Assembly: GCA_016188675.1 (NCBI GenBank)
Contig: JACPHJ010000014.1
Span: 1 to 57,099 of the forward strand
Source of the DNA: Planctomycetota bacterium
Lineage (GTDB): Bacteria > Planctomycetota > Brocadiia > Brocadiales > Brocadiaceae
Direction of reading: 5' to 3'
DNA length: 57,099 nt
The number at the start of each line of letters is the position of its first letter. Position 1 is the first letter of the stretch. The position numbers and the translations under genes were made by a program. Under the pieces are notes generated by a model. That model saw only the letters and a list, made by a program, of their open reading frames with translations. It did not search any database and was not told where the DNA came from. Below are positions 33,507 to 42,737 of the stretch, in pieces.

Positions 33507-34901
33507 TTACACAAATATTTTTCCTGGATTTAATAGGCCTTTTGGGTCTAGCAAATTTTTAATATCTTTCATGATCCGCAGTTCATGAGGAGGTATCTCT
33601 AAGGGTACATATGCCGATTTTACATTCCCGATACCATGTTCTCCGGAGATTGTTCCGCCAAGTTCGACAGTGGTGCGGAGAATTTCCTCAATCATCTTTT
33701 CTGCCATTACCCTTTGCTGATCCCCCCTATTATACATAATATTGACGTGAATATTGCCGTCTCCGATATGTCCGAAGTTGGCCACTTTCAAAGACGGGTA
33801 CCGCTTGTGAATTTCTGCAATCCTGTTCAATGTCTCCAGTATTCTGCTTCGCGGAACGCAGATATCTTCATTTATTTTAAAGGGGGCTATGTTATAAAGC
33901 GCGGGAGAGATAACACGCCTTACCTCCCAGAGGGTGTCGCGTTCCTTCGGATTTTTTGCATAAACAACACTAAGCGGCTGATTTTCCAGGGCAATTTTTT
34001 CTATGAGAGATACTTCTGTCTTCACGCTCGCCTCTTTACCGTCTATATCGATAAGCAAAATAGCGTTTACATTTTCAGGTATCTGTATTTCTTGGTCGTA
34101 TCCTTTAATACAGTCGATGCTTGATTTGTCAATAAATTCGAGCGCCCTGGGCAAAAGATTGTTGGAAATAATCTGGCTGGCGGTTTTCACAGCATCATGA
34201 GGTGTCGTAAAGAATACAAGAAGAGTTTCAATCTTTTCCGGTAAAGGAATCAGTTTCACCGTGATCTGTGTAAAGATACCCAGCGTGCCTTCCGAGCCGA
34301 CAAACAAGCGGGTAAGGTCGTAACCGGTCACGCTTTTCAGTGTCTTGCGGCCGGTGTGGATAACGCTTCCATCAGCAAGAACCACCTCCAGAGATAGAAT
34401 ATAATCCCGTGTTACGCCATACTTCAAACCGGTGATTCCGCCTGAACACTCTGCTACATTGCCGCCTATCGTACAAAATGCAGCGCTGGCAGGGTCTGGT
34501 GGATAAAAGAGCTTATATTTAGCCGCTTCATTTTGTAATGTCTGGGTGACAACTCCTGGTTCAACCGTAGCCGTAAGGTCTTCAGGAACGATCTCCAATA
34601 TTTGATTCATTTGGGTGAAGTCCAGTACGATTCCCCCTTGTACCGGTACAGCTCCCCCTGTGAGACCGGAGCCTGCGCCGCGCGGATAAACGGGTATTTC
34701 TTGCTCGTTTGCATACCGCAGGATGTCGGATACATGCCGGGTCGAGTGTGGCCTTACAACAACGTCTGGTATGCATTTTTGTTTGGTGCCGTCGTATGCA
34801 TAACATATCCGGTCTTCGAGCCTGGAAAGCACGTTTTCTTTCCCAACAAGCCGGTTTAGCACATCCGGCGATACTATTGTTTTTTTTGATTTGGTAAGCA
34901 A
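33507..34901 (-). CDS. FAD-linked oxidoreductase, GlcD/D-lactate dehydrogenase type
   Basis: The 464-residue protein has the FAD-binding PCMH domain (about 40-220, with YPRGAGSGLTGGAVP and GGNVAECSGGITGLKYG) and the GlcD-type C-terminal domain (about 225-460, with NFGHIGDGNIHVN and SGEHGIG). Such enzymes oxidise 2-hydroxy acids such as glycolate or D-lactate. The metal-binding histidines lie in those two C-terminal motifs. The partner subunits GlcE and GlcF are not nearby, so it may work alone. The start is TTG with no clear ribosome binding site. Confidence 0.9.
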   Translation of the reverse strand: MLTKSKKTIVSPDVLNRLVGKENVLSRLEDRICYAYDGTKQKCIPDVVVRPHSTRHVSDILRYANEQEIPVYPRGAGSGLTGGAVPVQGGIVLDFTQMNQILEIVPEDLTATVEPGVVTQTLQNEAAKYKLFYPPDPASAAFCTIGGNVAECSGGITGLKYGVTRDYILSLEVVLADGSVIHTGRKTLKSVTGYDLTRLFVGSEGTLGIFTQITVKLIPLPEKIETLLVFFTTPHDAVKTASQIISNNLLPRALEFIDKSSIDCIKGYDQEIQIPENVNAILLIDIDGKEASVKTEVSLIEKIALENQPLSVVYAKNPKERDTLWEVRRVISPALYNIAPFKINEDICVPRSRILETLNRIAEIHKRYPSLKVANFGHIGDGNIHVNIMYNRGDQQRVMAEKMIEEILRTTVELGGTISGEHGIGNVKSAYVPLEIPPHELRIMKDIKNLLDPKGLLNPGKIFV

Positions 34902-34914
34902 GGTTGTTTCGTAT

Positions 34915-34985
34915 TAGTTCGAACCCCTCCCCCTTTCTCCCCATCAAGGAGAGGGCATGGGAAGGCTAGGTGAGGGGCGCTGAAC
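34915..34985. repeat. interspersed C-rich/G-rich inverted repeat
   Basis: AACCCCTCCCCCTTTCTCC on the left is mirrored imperfectly by GGAGAGGGCATGGGA and GTGAGGGGCG on the right. Its composition is unlike the AT-rich flanks. It looks like a decayed copy of a mobile palindromic repeat. Confidence 0.55.
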
Positions 34986-35139
34986 TATTATATTATTTCC
35001 ATATTAGTTGTTGATTTACTCTATTAAATTAAGAGAAATAAGTCAAATCCTTTTTCATTTGCAAATAATTTAAGGAATTGCTATAACTCTTGTTATATCA
35101 AAGCCTTCTAAATATTTATATCGTTTATTGTAGAGGGAG

Positions 35140-35631
35140 ATGCAAGTGTTGGATAATAAAAACGAGGTTTTACAAGGTATTCCACAAGAAAACGAAGGGG
35201 GAGAAATACGACAGTTTATAGGGATGCGGCTTGGGCAGGAAATATACGGCATCCCCGTAGAAAAAATAAAAACGATTGCAAAACCTCTCCAGATAACAAG
35301 CATTCCGGGCACGGCTCCGCATATTATGGGGTTAATGAATTTGCATGGGGAAATCCTGTGTGTTGCGGATGTAAAGATATTGCTAAATATGGGAAAGGCA
35401 GTTCCAGCGGAGGACGGTCGGGTGGTAGTCATAAAAACCGTAGAAGGCCCCGTAGGGATTTTTTGTGATGAAGTAATAGACATATACGATATTGCGAAGA
35501 AAAATATAGAAGCTGCACTATCTACATTAAATGCTGAAATTGGTGTTTATATTCAAGGGCAGGTACAGGTTGAAAGTGGATTAATGGGCATTCTGGACAT
35601 TGAAAGATTATTGTTTAAACAGGAGAAATAA
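35140..35631 (+). CDS. CheW-like coupling protein (WspB-type position)
   Basis: The 163-residue protein is a complete CheW domain (about 22-160) with [38 protein letters not shown] and VGIFCDEV. CheW proteins link receptors to the CheA kinase. It opens a run of nine co-directional genes that together make up a Wsp-like chemosensory system. An AGAGGGAG site precedes the ATG. The receptor gene follows after 2 bp. Confidence 0.93.
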   Translation: MQVLDNKNEVLQGIPQENEGGEIRQFIGMRLGQEIYGIPVEKIKTIAKPLQITSIPGTAPHIMGLMNLHGEILCVADVKILLNMGKAVPAEDGRVVVIKTVEGPVGIFCDEVIDIYDIAKKNIEAALSTLNAEIGVYIQGQVQVESGLMGILDIERLLFKQEK

Positions 35632-35633
35632 CT

Positions 35634-37778
35634 ATGTGGGATATCTATTGGAGTCTCGTCATACCCCTTGTCATCATAATGGTCTTTAATATTTCCTTGT
35701 TTGTACTGATCAAGGTAAAGGTTATTCAGAGGTTGAAACTGACAAAAAATTTAATTGTCGTATTGCTCGTCGTAACCCTGGTTCCTATCTTTTGCACCGG
35801 ATTTGTCGCACAGAGAAAGATATCATCCGTTATATTTACTGATGTGTACAATAGTTTAATGGCAGTGGGAAAGACACGGATGATATTTGTGAATGATCAT
35901 CTGGAAGAAGTTAAACTCGATGCGGAAACCATTGCAAAAAACTGGATTGTGATGGAATCTCTAAGGCAGATATCGATTGAAAAGGTGAGTAAAATTGACC
36001 CTAATTTTAACACGCTCTATAAAAATATGCATGGTCACTTAACTCGTATTGCGTCGACAAAGGGATACGATGACATCATGTTGGTTTCTGCCGAAGGGAA
36101 GATAGAATTGACAACGGGCGCTAAACATGCGAAAGAATTGGGCTTCGACGTGTCTTCAGAAATATATTTTAAAGAGGGGAAAGCAAAAACCTATTTTACC
36201 AACCTCTTCTACAATAAAATTACGGATACGAATCTCATGTATGTAGTGACACCGTGTCTTGGCGTGCAAGGGCAGTTCCTGGGTTGTCTTATAATAGAAA
36301 TGGACATGAAAAAGATTTATAGTATCTTGTCCGACCGTGAAGGGCTTGGTAATACGGGAGAAACATATATTGTGAATCAGGAGAAACTCATGATTTCTGA
36401 ATCCAGATTTCTGAAAGATACCGTGCTCAAGGTCAAAGTTGATACGATGGGGGCAAACGATGGTTTGGCGGGTAAAAGCGGGATTGCTATTTACCCGGAT
36501 TACAGGGGTATTCCTGTGGTCGGTGCATGGTATCCCATAAAGCACACAAACTGGGTATTGCTTGCAGAGATAGACGAAGCAGAGGCCTTTGCTCCATTAC
36601 GGATTAACAGGATAAACCAGATTATTCTTGTATCGGTAACGGTAATCATGGTGGTTATTATTGCCATCTTTTCTTCCCGCGCCATGGTAAAGCCTGTGCA
36701 TGAATTAACGGAGGTTTCTTTGCATATTGGAGAAGGAAAACTGGATCGGGATGTGAAGATACATAGTAACGATGAAATCGGTATCCTGATAAACGTATTC
36801 AATGAGATGATTAAGAACATGCGGCTATTGGCAAGGCAGGCAACGGTTATATCCAAAGGGGACCTTACAATCAGTGTGGATGCAAAAGGAGAGCTTGCAA
36901 ACGCCTTTAACTACATGCTTGAAAGCTTGCGTGCTTTGATTAAACAGACCCAGGATTCGATTGGGCGTATTTCCTCTGTTTCCATGGAAATATTCGCCAG
37001 TTCTGAGGAGCAATCAAGCGGTGCGGCTGAATTGGCAGCCTCTGTTGGTGAAATAACCGCGACGATTGAGGAGCTTTCCAGTTCTGCAAAACAGATTGCT
37101 GCAAATGCTGAATCGGTAGAAAAGGTTGCAGAGGATTCTGAAGCCACATACCATCACGGTATGGAAGCCGTTTCAGCATCTATTCATATTATGGAAGATA
37201 TCAAGGGGGTGACAAAGGACAGTGCAGGGAAGATTCTTTCTCTCAGTGAAAAGGCGCAGAAGATTGGAGACGTGCTGGGGATTATTAAAGAGATTGCGGG
37301 TGAGACGCATTTACTGGCCTTAAATGCCTCGATAGAGGCATCTGCAGCGGGTGAATTTGGCAAACGATTCGGTGTGGTAGCGGCTGAGGTAAGAAGACTC
37401 GCTGAACGGACGAAGATGTCTGCCGAAGAGATAAAAGGCGTTGTTTCAGAAATCCAGATGGCAACAAATGCCGCCGTTTTGTCTACGGAACAGAGTGTAA
37501 AAAATGTGGAGAAGGGTGTTGAGATAGCGCAAAAGGCTGGGCAATCTATTGAATCCATCATGAATCTGACTAAGGAAACTACGGATGCCTCCAGACAAAT
37601 CGTCATGGCAACGCAGCAGCAGAAAAGCGCCACGGAGCAGGTGGCGGTAACCATGAAAGAAATATCTGAGGTCGTAAGACAGACAGCCGTGGGATTGAAA
37701 CAAACTACAGCAGCCGTTGCCGAATTGAATAAACTGGCGGATGATTTAAAGGACGTAGTTAAAAAGTTCAAGACGTAA
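35634..37778 (+). CDS. methyl-accepting chemotaxis receptor (WspA-like)
   Basis: The 714-residue protein has two N-terminal membrane helices (about 5-27 and 38-60) instead of the usual one, an extracytoplasmic Cache-type sensor (about 62-320), a third membrane helix (about 325-347), a HAMP region (about 350-440) and a cytoplasmic signalling hairpin (about 450-714). The hairpin tip is [43 protein letters not shown], close to the conserved receptor tip (shown in part: LALNASIEA). The tandem membrane helices and large sensor are its unusual points. It is flanked by two CheW-like genes. Confidence 0.93.
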   Translation: MWDIYWSLVIPLVIIMVFNISLFVLIKVKVIQRLKLTKNLIVVLLVVTLVPIFCTGFVAQRKISSVIFTDVYNSLMAVGKTRMIFVNDHLEEVKLDAETIAKNWIVMESLRQISIEKVSKIDPNFNTLYKNMHGHLTRIASTKGYDDIMLVSAEGKIELTTGAKHAKELGFDVSSEIYFKEGKAKTYFTNLFYNKITDTNLMYVVTPCLGVQGQFLGCLIIEMDMKKIYSILSDREGLGNTGETYIVNQEKLMISESRFLKDTVLKVKVDTMGANDGLAGKSGIAIYPDYRGIPVVGAWYPIKHTNWVLLAEIDEAEAFAPLRINRINQIILVSVTVIMVVIIAIFSSRAMVKPVHELTEVSLHIGEGKLDRDVKIHSNDEIGILINVFNEMIKNMRLLARQATVISKGDLTISVDAKGELANAFNYMLESLRALIKQTQDSIGRISSVSMEIFASSEEQSSGAAELAASVGEITATIEELSSSAKQIAANAESVEKVAEDSEATYHHGMEAVSASIHIMEDIKGVTKDSAGKILSLSEKAQKIGDVLGIIKEIAGETHLLALNASIEASAAGEFGKRFGVVAAEVRRLAERTKMSAEEIKGVVSEIQMATNAAVLSTEQSVKNVEKGVEIAQKAGQSIESIMNLTKETTDASRQIVMATQQQKSATEQVAVTMKEISEVVRQTAVGLKQTTAAVAELNKLADDLKDVVKKFKT

Positions 37779-37779
37779 T

Positions 37780-38289
37780 ATGGTAAATATCTTCGTATTT
37801 AAAATTGGGGCAGCCTGTTTTGGTATAGAAACGGCTAATGTAAAGGCTATTGCCAAAAATCTTGAATGGGTGGAAGACGAACCTTTTCCAGACTTTGCTG
37901 ATGGCCTTGCGGATTACGATGGCCGAAAGTTATCTGTGATTGATTTAGAGAGAAAGTTTTTGACGAAGACAGACAAACCTTTCATAGGCACATTGGGGAA
38001 TGAAAGTCAACCTGAATCTCCCTTTTCTAAAGGGAGACATAAGGGGATTGATGTATTTTCAGATAAAAGGATAAACGCATGTCGTGAGAAGGAATTTATT
38101 GTAGTATCATTCGAAGGTCATGGGTTCGTAATACCAATTGACGAGGTTGGAGATATCGTCCAGGTTTCAGAAAAAGATATATTGCCAATTCCTGTGTTTG
38201 CTGTGAGGCATATGTCTAAGAACTTCTTTAAAGGTGTGTTTGCCATAGGTGATAAATTGGCACTAATACTGGATATTGGTAAGTTGTAA
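37780..38289 (+). CDS. CheW-like coupling protein with a repeat-derived insert (WspD-type position)
   Basis: The 169-residue protein is a divergent CheW domain, recognised from FKIGAACFGIETANVKAI, LSVIDLERKFL, EFIVVSFEGHGFVIPIDEVGDIV and the closing ALILDIGKL. Between residues about 75 and 92 it carries ESQPESPFSKGRHKGIDVF, which does not align to CheW and is encoded by CTCCCTTTTCTAAAGGGAG, a palindrome resembling intergenic repeats. It follows the receptor gene after 1 bp. Confidence 0.85.
   Translation: MVNIFVFKIGAACFGIETANVKAIAKNLEWVEDEPFPDFADGLADYDGRKLSVIDLERKFLTKTDKPFIGTLGNESQPESPFSKGRHKGIDVFSDKRINACREKEFIVVSFEGHGFVIPIDEVGDIVQVSEKDILPIPVFAVRHMSKNFFKGVFAIGDKLALILDIGKL
38020..38046 (+). 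repeat. palindromic repeat inside the second cheW-like gene
   Basis: CTCCCTTT (38020-38027) and AAAGGGAG (38032-38039) form a stem around TCTA. The element is read in frame as PFSKGRH, so it did not break the gene. It resembles the repeat at 34915-34985. Confidence 0.5.
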
Positions 38290-38295
38290 ATTTAG

Positions 38296-38317
38296 GCTGC
38301 TTTTGGCAGCGCTTTTT
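38296..38317 (+). terminator. possible weak terminator after the second cheW-like gene
   Basis: GCTGC (38296-38300) pairs with GCAGC (38306-38310) around TTTTG and is followed by GCTTTTT. The stem is only 5 bp. It may reduce read-through into the downstream outer-membrane gene. Confidence 0.4.
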
Positions 38318-38359
38318 AAGGCTCCCTCAAATCCCAAAGGATGATTAGAAAACAGTTCG

Positions 38360-39187
38360 ATGGTAAATTACCGATATCTATTTTATTTCATGCTGATATT
38401 TCTTATAGTAATTTGTAAGGGAGGATTTGCTGAAGAAGTTGGGGAACTTCACGGAAATAAAATTATGGACAATTCTTTCCTGATTGAGGAGGCATACAAT
38501 CAGGAACCGGGAGTTATCCAGCATATTCAAACGTTTCAATATTTAGAGAAAAGTAATACATGGGAATATTCCTTTATCCAGGAATGGCCGGTTCTTGGAC
38601 AGAGGCATCAGCTTTCTTACACTATCCCTGTTAACTATCTGAATGATCCTGTAAAAGAGACTAATATTGGTGATGTAGCGTTAAATTATCGTTACCAGCT
38701 TATTTTTCAGGAAGCGATAGCCCTGGCTCCCCGTTTCTCAATGCTTTTTCCCACAGGAGATTATAAGGAGGGTTTTGGCAGCGGCGTTCTTGGCTATGAA
38801 GTGAATATTCCGCTCAGTTTGGAGCTTTCCCATAAATTGGTAAATCACTGGAATGCGGGAACTACAATTATCCCCGGAAGTAAAGCGGCAGGCGGGGCAG
38901 ATGCTGATACCTTTGGATTCGGACTTGGAACAAGTCTTATCTGGCTTGTATCGGAAAACTTTAACCTCATGTGTGAGGCCGTATGGAATTCTCCTGAATC
39001 AGTTCAGATGGACGGCACAAAAACAAGGAATGACACATTGTTTATTAACCCCGGCGCTCGTTTTGCCATTAATTTCGAATCCGGATTACAGGTTGTGCCC
39101 GGTATTGCATTTCCGATTGGCGTAGGTCCTTCGAAGGACGAATATGGTGTATTTCTGTATCTTTCCTTCGAGCATCCATTTTTTTGA
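38360..39187 (+). CDS. outer-membrane beta-barrel protein (phenol-degradation MetA-like/transporter family)
   Basis: The 275-residue protein has a signal peptide (about 1-24, ending GGFAEE) and then alternating amphipathic strands with ends such as YEVNIPLSLELSHKL and GTTIIPGS. It ends in two phenylalanines (EHPFF). This matches the family of small outer-membrane transporters grouped with MetA. It is not a normal part of chemosensory systems, but lies between the second CheW-like gene and the CheA gene on the same strand, with 70 bp before it and 195 bp after it. Confidence 0.75.
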   Translation: MVNYRYLFYFMLIFLIVICKGGFAEEVGELHGNKIMDNSFLIEEAYNQEPGVIQHIQTFQYLEKSNTWEYSFIQEWPVLGQRHQLSYTIPVNYLNDPVKETNIGDVALNYRYQLIFQEAIALAPRFSMLFPTGDYKEGFGSGVLGYEVNIPLSLELSHKLVNHWNAGTTIIPGSKAAGGADADTFGFGLGTSLIWLVSENFNLMCEAVWNSPESVQMDGTKTRNDTLFINPGARFAINFESGLQVVPGIAFPIGVGPSKDEYGVFLYLSFEHPFF

Positions 39188-39230
39188 TTTGATTTCTAAA
39201 AGATAGATTTGTTGTATAGGAATTTTCACC

Positions 39231-39320
39231 TGTAATTGTCATTTCGACCGAAGGGAGAAATCTTAAGATTCCTCAATGCGTTCGGAACAAGGATTCCTCG
39301 TTCCGCTCGGAATGACAGCC
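39231..39320. repeat. interspersed repeat with inverted ends
   Basis: TTGTCATTTCGACCGAA near 39236 and TTCCGCTCGGAATGACA near 39300 are imperfect inverted copies. This GTCATTTCGA...TCGGAATGAC element is known as a dispersed intergenic repeat in several environmental bacteria. It fills most of the gap before cheA. Confidence 0.65.
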
Positions 39321-39382
39321 AAAGGGAAGATTTCATCCTCCCTTTGTTAATGGGGATTAACTTAACAGGATAATACTATAAT

Positions 39383-41659
39383 ATGAGCAATGGTTTTGAC
39401 ATAACGTCGTTTGTCCCGAAATTCGTTGACGAGAACAGGGACAGGATACAAAAATTAAATCAGGCAATTCTCGCCTTCGAAAAAGATGCGTCTAATCTCG
39501 AATTGCTCAAAGAGATCATGCGGGAAGCCCACACCCTGAAGGGGACGGCAAGGATGATGGGATTCAGCGATATCGTAACCTTGTCTCATAAAGTGGAGGA
39601 TATATTTGTAAAAGTTAAAGAAGGCGGCCTGCAACCCACGAAAGGATTGTATGATGTTATGTTTCGGGCATTGGACAAGCTTGCAAACATGGTGGAGTCA
39701 AAACTGAAGGACGTAGCAACGGTGAACGTGGAGGAAATGTGCGGACAGTTAGAGGCTGTTTTGAGTGTTACCGGGTTGCAAGGCAAGGAAGAGATGTCAC
39801 AACCGAAAGCAGATAAAGTTATTTCTGAAGTAGCAGAATCGAAAATTGTGGAGGATAAACTACTTCAGGTTCTTCCGATAGAACCAGAGGGTAAAGCGTC
39901 CGTAAGTGAACTAAAGATTACACAAGAAGGTAGAAAGACTATACGCATCGGGCTGGACAAAATCGAGTCATTGTACAATCATTTAGTTGAATTAATCATG
40001 ACACAGATGACTTTTCGTCAGCGATATGAGGATATGATGAAGCTAAACCAGCATGCTAAACTGTTAAGGACAATAAAGGCTGAGGCTGATTTAGGTTCTC
40101 ATGAATCGAATAATATAAAAGTGCATCAGAGTATTACGCGGTATAATAGTGCAGAGGATTACCTCCTTAAAGAGTTATCGAGGTACTCGGAGGCGTTAGA
40201 GCCGGACATTGTTAAACTCGACGCAGTCACTGAGGGTATTCGTCAACAGGTGATGTCCATGCGCATGCAGCCGGTTTCTACGATCTTTGATCTGGCGGCG
40301 CGCCTGGCAAGAGACCTTTCGAGACAATTCGGAAAAGAAGTAAACCTTCTGATTTCAGGCGCAGAAGTGGAGCTGGATAACAATATCATAGAAATGTTAA
40401 AAGACCCTTTAGTGCATTTATTGAGAAATGCAATAGATCACGGCATAGAAGATACGTCTTTCCGTGTATCGCATGGTAAGAAAAAAGAAGGCACTATTGC
40501 ATTAAGCGCAAAACAGGAAGGCGGAGACGTCCTCATTACTGTCGAAGATGATGGAAAGGGTATCGACAGGGAGCGGGTGAAAGAAACAGCTATACGGAAA
40601 GGGTTTCTGCGTGAGGAAGAATCTAAAAAATTATCGAATGAAGAGATTTATGAATTTATAATGAAACCAGGGGTTTCCACAAGCAAGATTATTACGGACA
40701 CGTCCGGGCGCGGCGTCGGCATGGACGTCGTAAAAACGGTAGTAGACAGATTAAATGGTTCTCTCGTTGTTGAATCAACTGATGGGCAGGGTACCAGGTT
40801 TATTTTAAAAGTGCCGGCAACAATTGCCCTCATAAATGTGTTGATTTTACGGGTTGGGAATACGATCTATGCCGTTCCCTCTCTAAGCGTTGACCGTGTT
40901 ACTCATGTTTACGGGAAGGATATAAAAACCCTGGAGGGGAAGGCCTCTGCTTTTATCGAAGGCCAAACCGTTCCTTTGGTTTATATGGCGGATATTTTTA
41001 AGCAGGAAAAGGAAGGTGAAAACAACGGGGAAGGTATTCCGATTATCATTTCCCGATCCGAGGGGAAAAAGGTTGGTTTTATCGTCAGTGAATTTTTATA
41101 TGAGAAAGAGATTGTTTTCAGGGAGTTTAAAGGATATTTAAAAAGACCGAGGTATTTTTCCGGCGTTACTACGCTTGGGACAGGTCAGGTCCTCCTGATA
41201 TTAAATATGCAGGAGCTTATCAAAGCGAAAGACGTGGCGGGTATGTTGCCGGTAAGCGAAGCTTTGAAGACGGTAAAACCACAGACAAAAAGGAATACGA
41301 TTTTAATTGCCGAAGACTCCATGATTACGGCTGAATTAGAAAAGAATATCCTTGCGAATGCGGGCTACGAAGTAGATGTTGCGATTGACGGTATGGATGC
41401 GATGGGTAAATTATACGGGAAAAAATATGACTTGCTGGTAACGGATATTGATATGCCCAGAATGGGTGGATTTGAGTTGACCGCAAAAGTAAGAGCGGAC
41501 AAAAGACTGAAGGATATGCCGGTCATCATTGTCACCGTAAGAGAGAAAGTCGAAGATAAGAGGCGGGGTATAGAGGCAGGTGCAGATGCGTATATTTTGA
41601 AAAAAGAATTTGACCAGAGTAACCTGCTAAACACGATAAAAAAGCTGATAGGGGAATAA
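39383..41659 (+). CDS. hybrid CheA-type histidine kinase with receiver domain (WspE-like)
   Basis: The 758-residue protein has an N-terminal Hpt domain with the phosphorylated H50 in REAHTLKGTAR, a dimerisation helix pair (about 190-300), the HATPase domain (N box LLRNAIDHGIE, G boxes in DDGKGID and GRGVGMDVV), a CheW domain (about 490-620) and a C-terminal receiver with DLLVTDIDMPRMGG. The separate receiver and the lack of P2 match WspE rather than flagellar CheA. It should phosphorylate its own receiver, the CheB-like protein and the GGEEF protein downstream. Confidence 0.94.
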   Translation: MSNGFDITSFVPKFVDENRDRIQKLNQAILAFEKDASNLELLKEIMREAHTLKGTARMMGFSDIVTLSHKVEDIFVKVKEGGLQPTKGLYDVMFRALDKLANMVESKLKDVATVNVEEMCGQLEAVLSVTGLQGKEEMSQPKADKVISEVAESKIVEDKLLQVLPIEPEGKASVSELKITQEGRKTIRIGLDKIESLYNHLVELIMTQMTFRQRYEDMMKLNQHAKLLRTIKAEADLGSHESNNIKVHQSITRYNSAEDYLLKELSRYSEALEPDIVKLDAVTEGIRQQVMSMRMQPVSTIFDLAARLARDLSRQFGKEVNLLISGAEVELDNNIIEMLKDPLVHLLRNAIDHGIEDTSFRVSHGKKKEGTIALSAKQEGGDVLITVEDDGKGIDRERVKETAIRKGFLREEESKKLSNEEIYEFIMKPGVSTSKIITDTSGRGVGMDVVKTVVDRLNGSLVVESTDGQGTRFILKVPATIALINVLILRVGNTIYAVPSLSVDRVTHVYGKDIKTLEGKASAFIEGQTVPLVYMADIFKQEKEGENNGEGIPIIISRSEGKKVGFIVSEFLYEKEIVFREFKGYLKRPRYFSGVTTLGTGQVLLILNMQELIKAKDVAGMLPVSEALKTVKPQTKRNTILIAEDSMITAELEKNILANAGYEVDVAIDGMDAMGKLYGKKYDLLVTDIDMPRMGGFELTAKVRADKRLKDMPVIIVTVREKVEDKRRGIEAGADAYILKKEFDQSNLLNTIKKLIGE

Positions 41660-41667
41660 TTTTATTT

Positions 41668-42723
41668 ATGTTTGAAAAAATTAAAGTGCTGATTGTAGAT
41701 GATTCGGGTCTTGTCAGGGAAATATTAAAAAAAATGCTCGAAACCGACCCGTCTATACAGGTAATAGGAATGGCCGAAAATGGAGCAAGGGCAGTAGAGT
41801 TGGCACGGAAGTTAAAGCCGGATGTCATTACTATGGACATTAATATGCCTGTGATGGATGGTTTTCAAGCAACGGAACATATTATGGCGTATTGTCCAAC
41901 GCCTATATTAATCCTTTCATCCGTTATAGATAAAGAAGGAATTTATACTACCTTTAATGCGCTTGCCGCTGGCGCCGTAGACGTAATGGAGAAACCGTCC
42001 GGTCTTGAGAGCAAGGTATGGATTAAGATGGGCGACGTGCTTATTCAGAAGGTGAAGGCGGTATCCAGGGTAAAGACGATAACCCATGTGAAGGGCAGGG
42101 TAGGCGAATTTCTTAAACATGCAAATGCGGCTTCTATTCGTAAGCCGGATAAATACGAAATCGTCGGTATTGGGGCGTCGACAGGTGGGCCTTCTGTCGT
42201 GATGCAAATCTTAAAAAATATTACCGCAGATAATACTTTAGGAATTGTGGTTGTTCAGCATATGGCAAGTGGTTTTATAAGAGGTTTTGTGGACTGGCTG
42301 GCCGCTGCGTGCAAGGTAAGAGTCAAGCTGGCTGCGGATGGTGAGAAAATTGGAAAAGGAGAGGCGCTAATCGCTCCCGACGGATTCCATACGATAGTTC
42401 GCAACAAAAAAGCAATAGGGTTGGTTTCGGGTGAAAAGGTACACGGCGTAAAACCATCGGTAGATATTTTGTTTGACTCTATTGCCGAAGTATATGGCGA
42501 AAGCGCCATTGGTGTTTTGTTGACCGGTATGGGTGCGGATGGCGCAGCGGGCTTAAAACATATTAAAGACAAAGGGGGTATTACGATTGCGCAGTCCGAG
42601 GATTCCTGTGCTGTTTTTGGCATGCCAAAGGCCGCCATAGAAAAAGGGGCCGCAAGTAAGGTGTTATCTGTAGAAGACATTATACGTACATTAAAAGGCA
42701 TTGTGAATAACAATGGTCAGTAA
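41668..42723 (+). CDS. cheB: CheB-type protein-glutamate methylesterase (WspF-like)
   Basis: The 351-residue protein has a receiver domain (about 4-125, phosphoacceptor in VITMDINMPVMDG) and a methylesterase domain (about 165-348). The catalytic triad positions are visible as Ser in GASTGGPS, His in VVQHMASGF and Asp in GMGADGAAGL. It removes methyl groups from the receptor and resets the pathway. In Wsp systems loss of this protein raises cyclic di-GMP. It follows cheA after 8 bp. Confidence 0.95.
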   Translation: MFEKIKVLIVDDSGLVREILKKMLETDPSIQVIGMAENGARAVELARKLKPDVITMDINMPVMDGFQATEHIMAYCPTPILILSSVIDKEGIYTTFNALAAGAVDVMEKPSGLESKVWIKMGDVLIQKVKAVSRVKTITHVKGRVGEFLKHANAASIRKPDKYEIVGIGASTGGPSVVMQILKNITADNTLGIVVVQHMASGFIRGFVDWLAAACKVRVKLAADGEKIGKGEALIAPDGFHTIVRNKKAIGLVSGEKVHGVKPSVDILFDSIAEVYGESAIGVLLTGMGADGAAGLKHIKDKGGITIAQSEDSCAVFGMPKAAIEKGAASKVLSVEDIIRTLKGIVNNNGQ

Positions 42724-42737
42724 AATGGAGATTTTGT

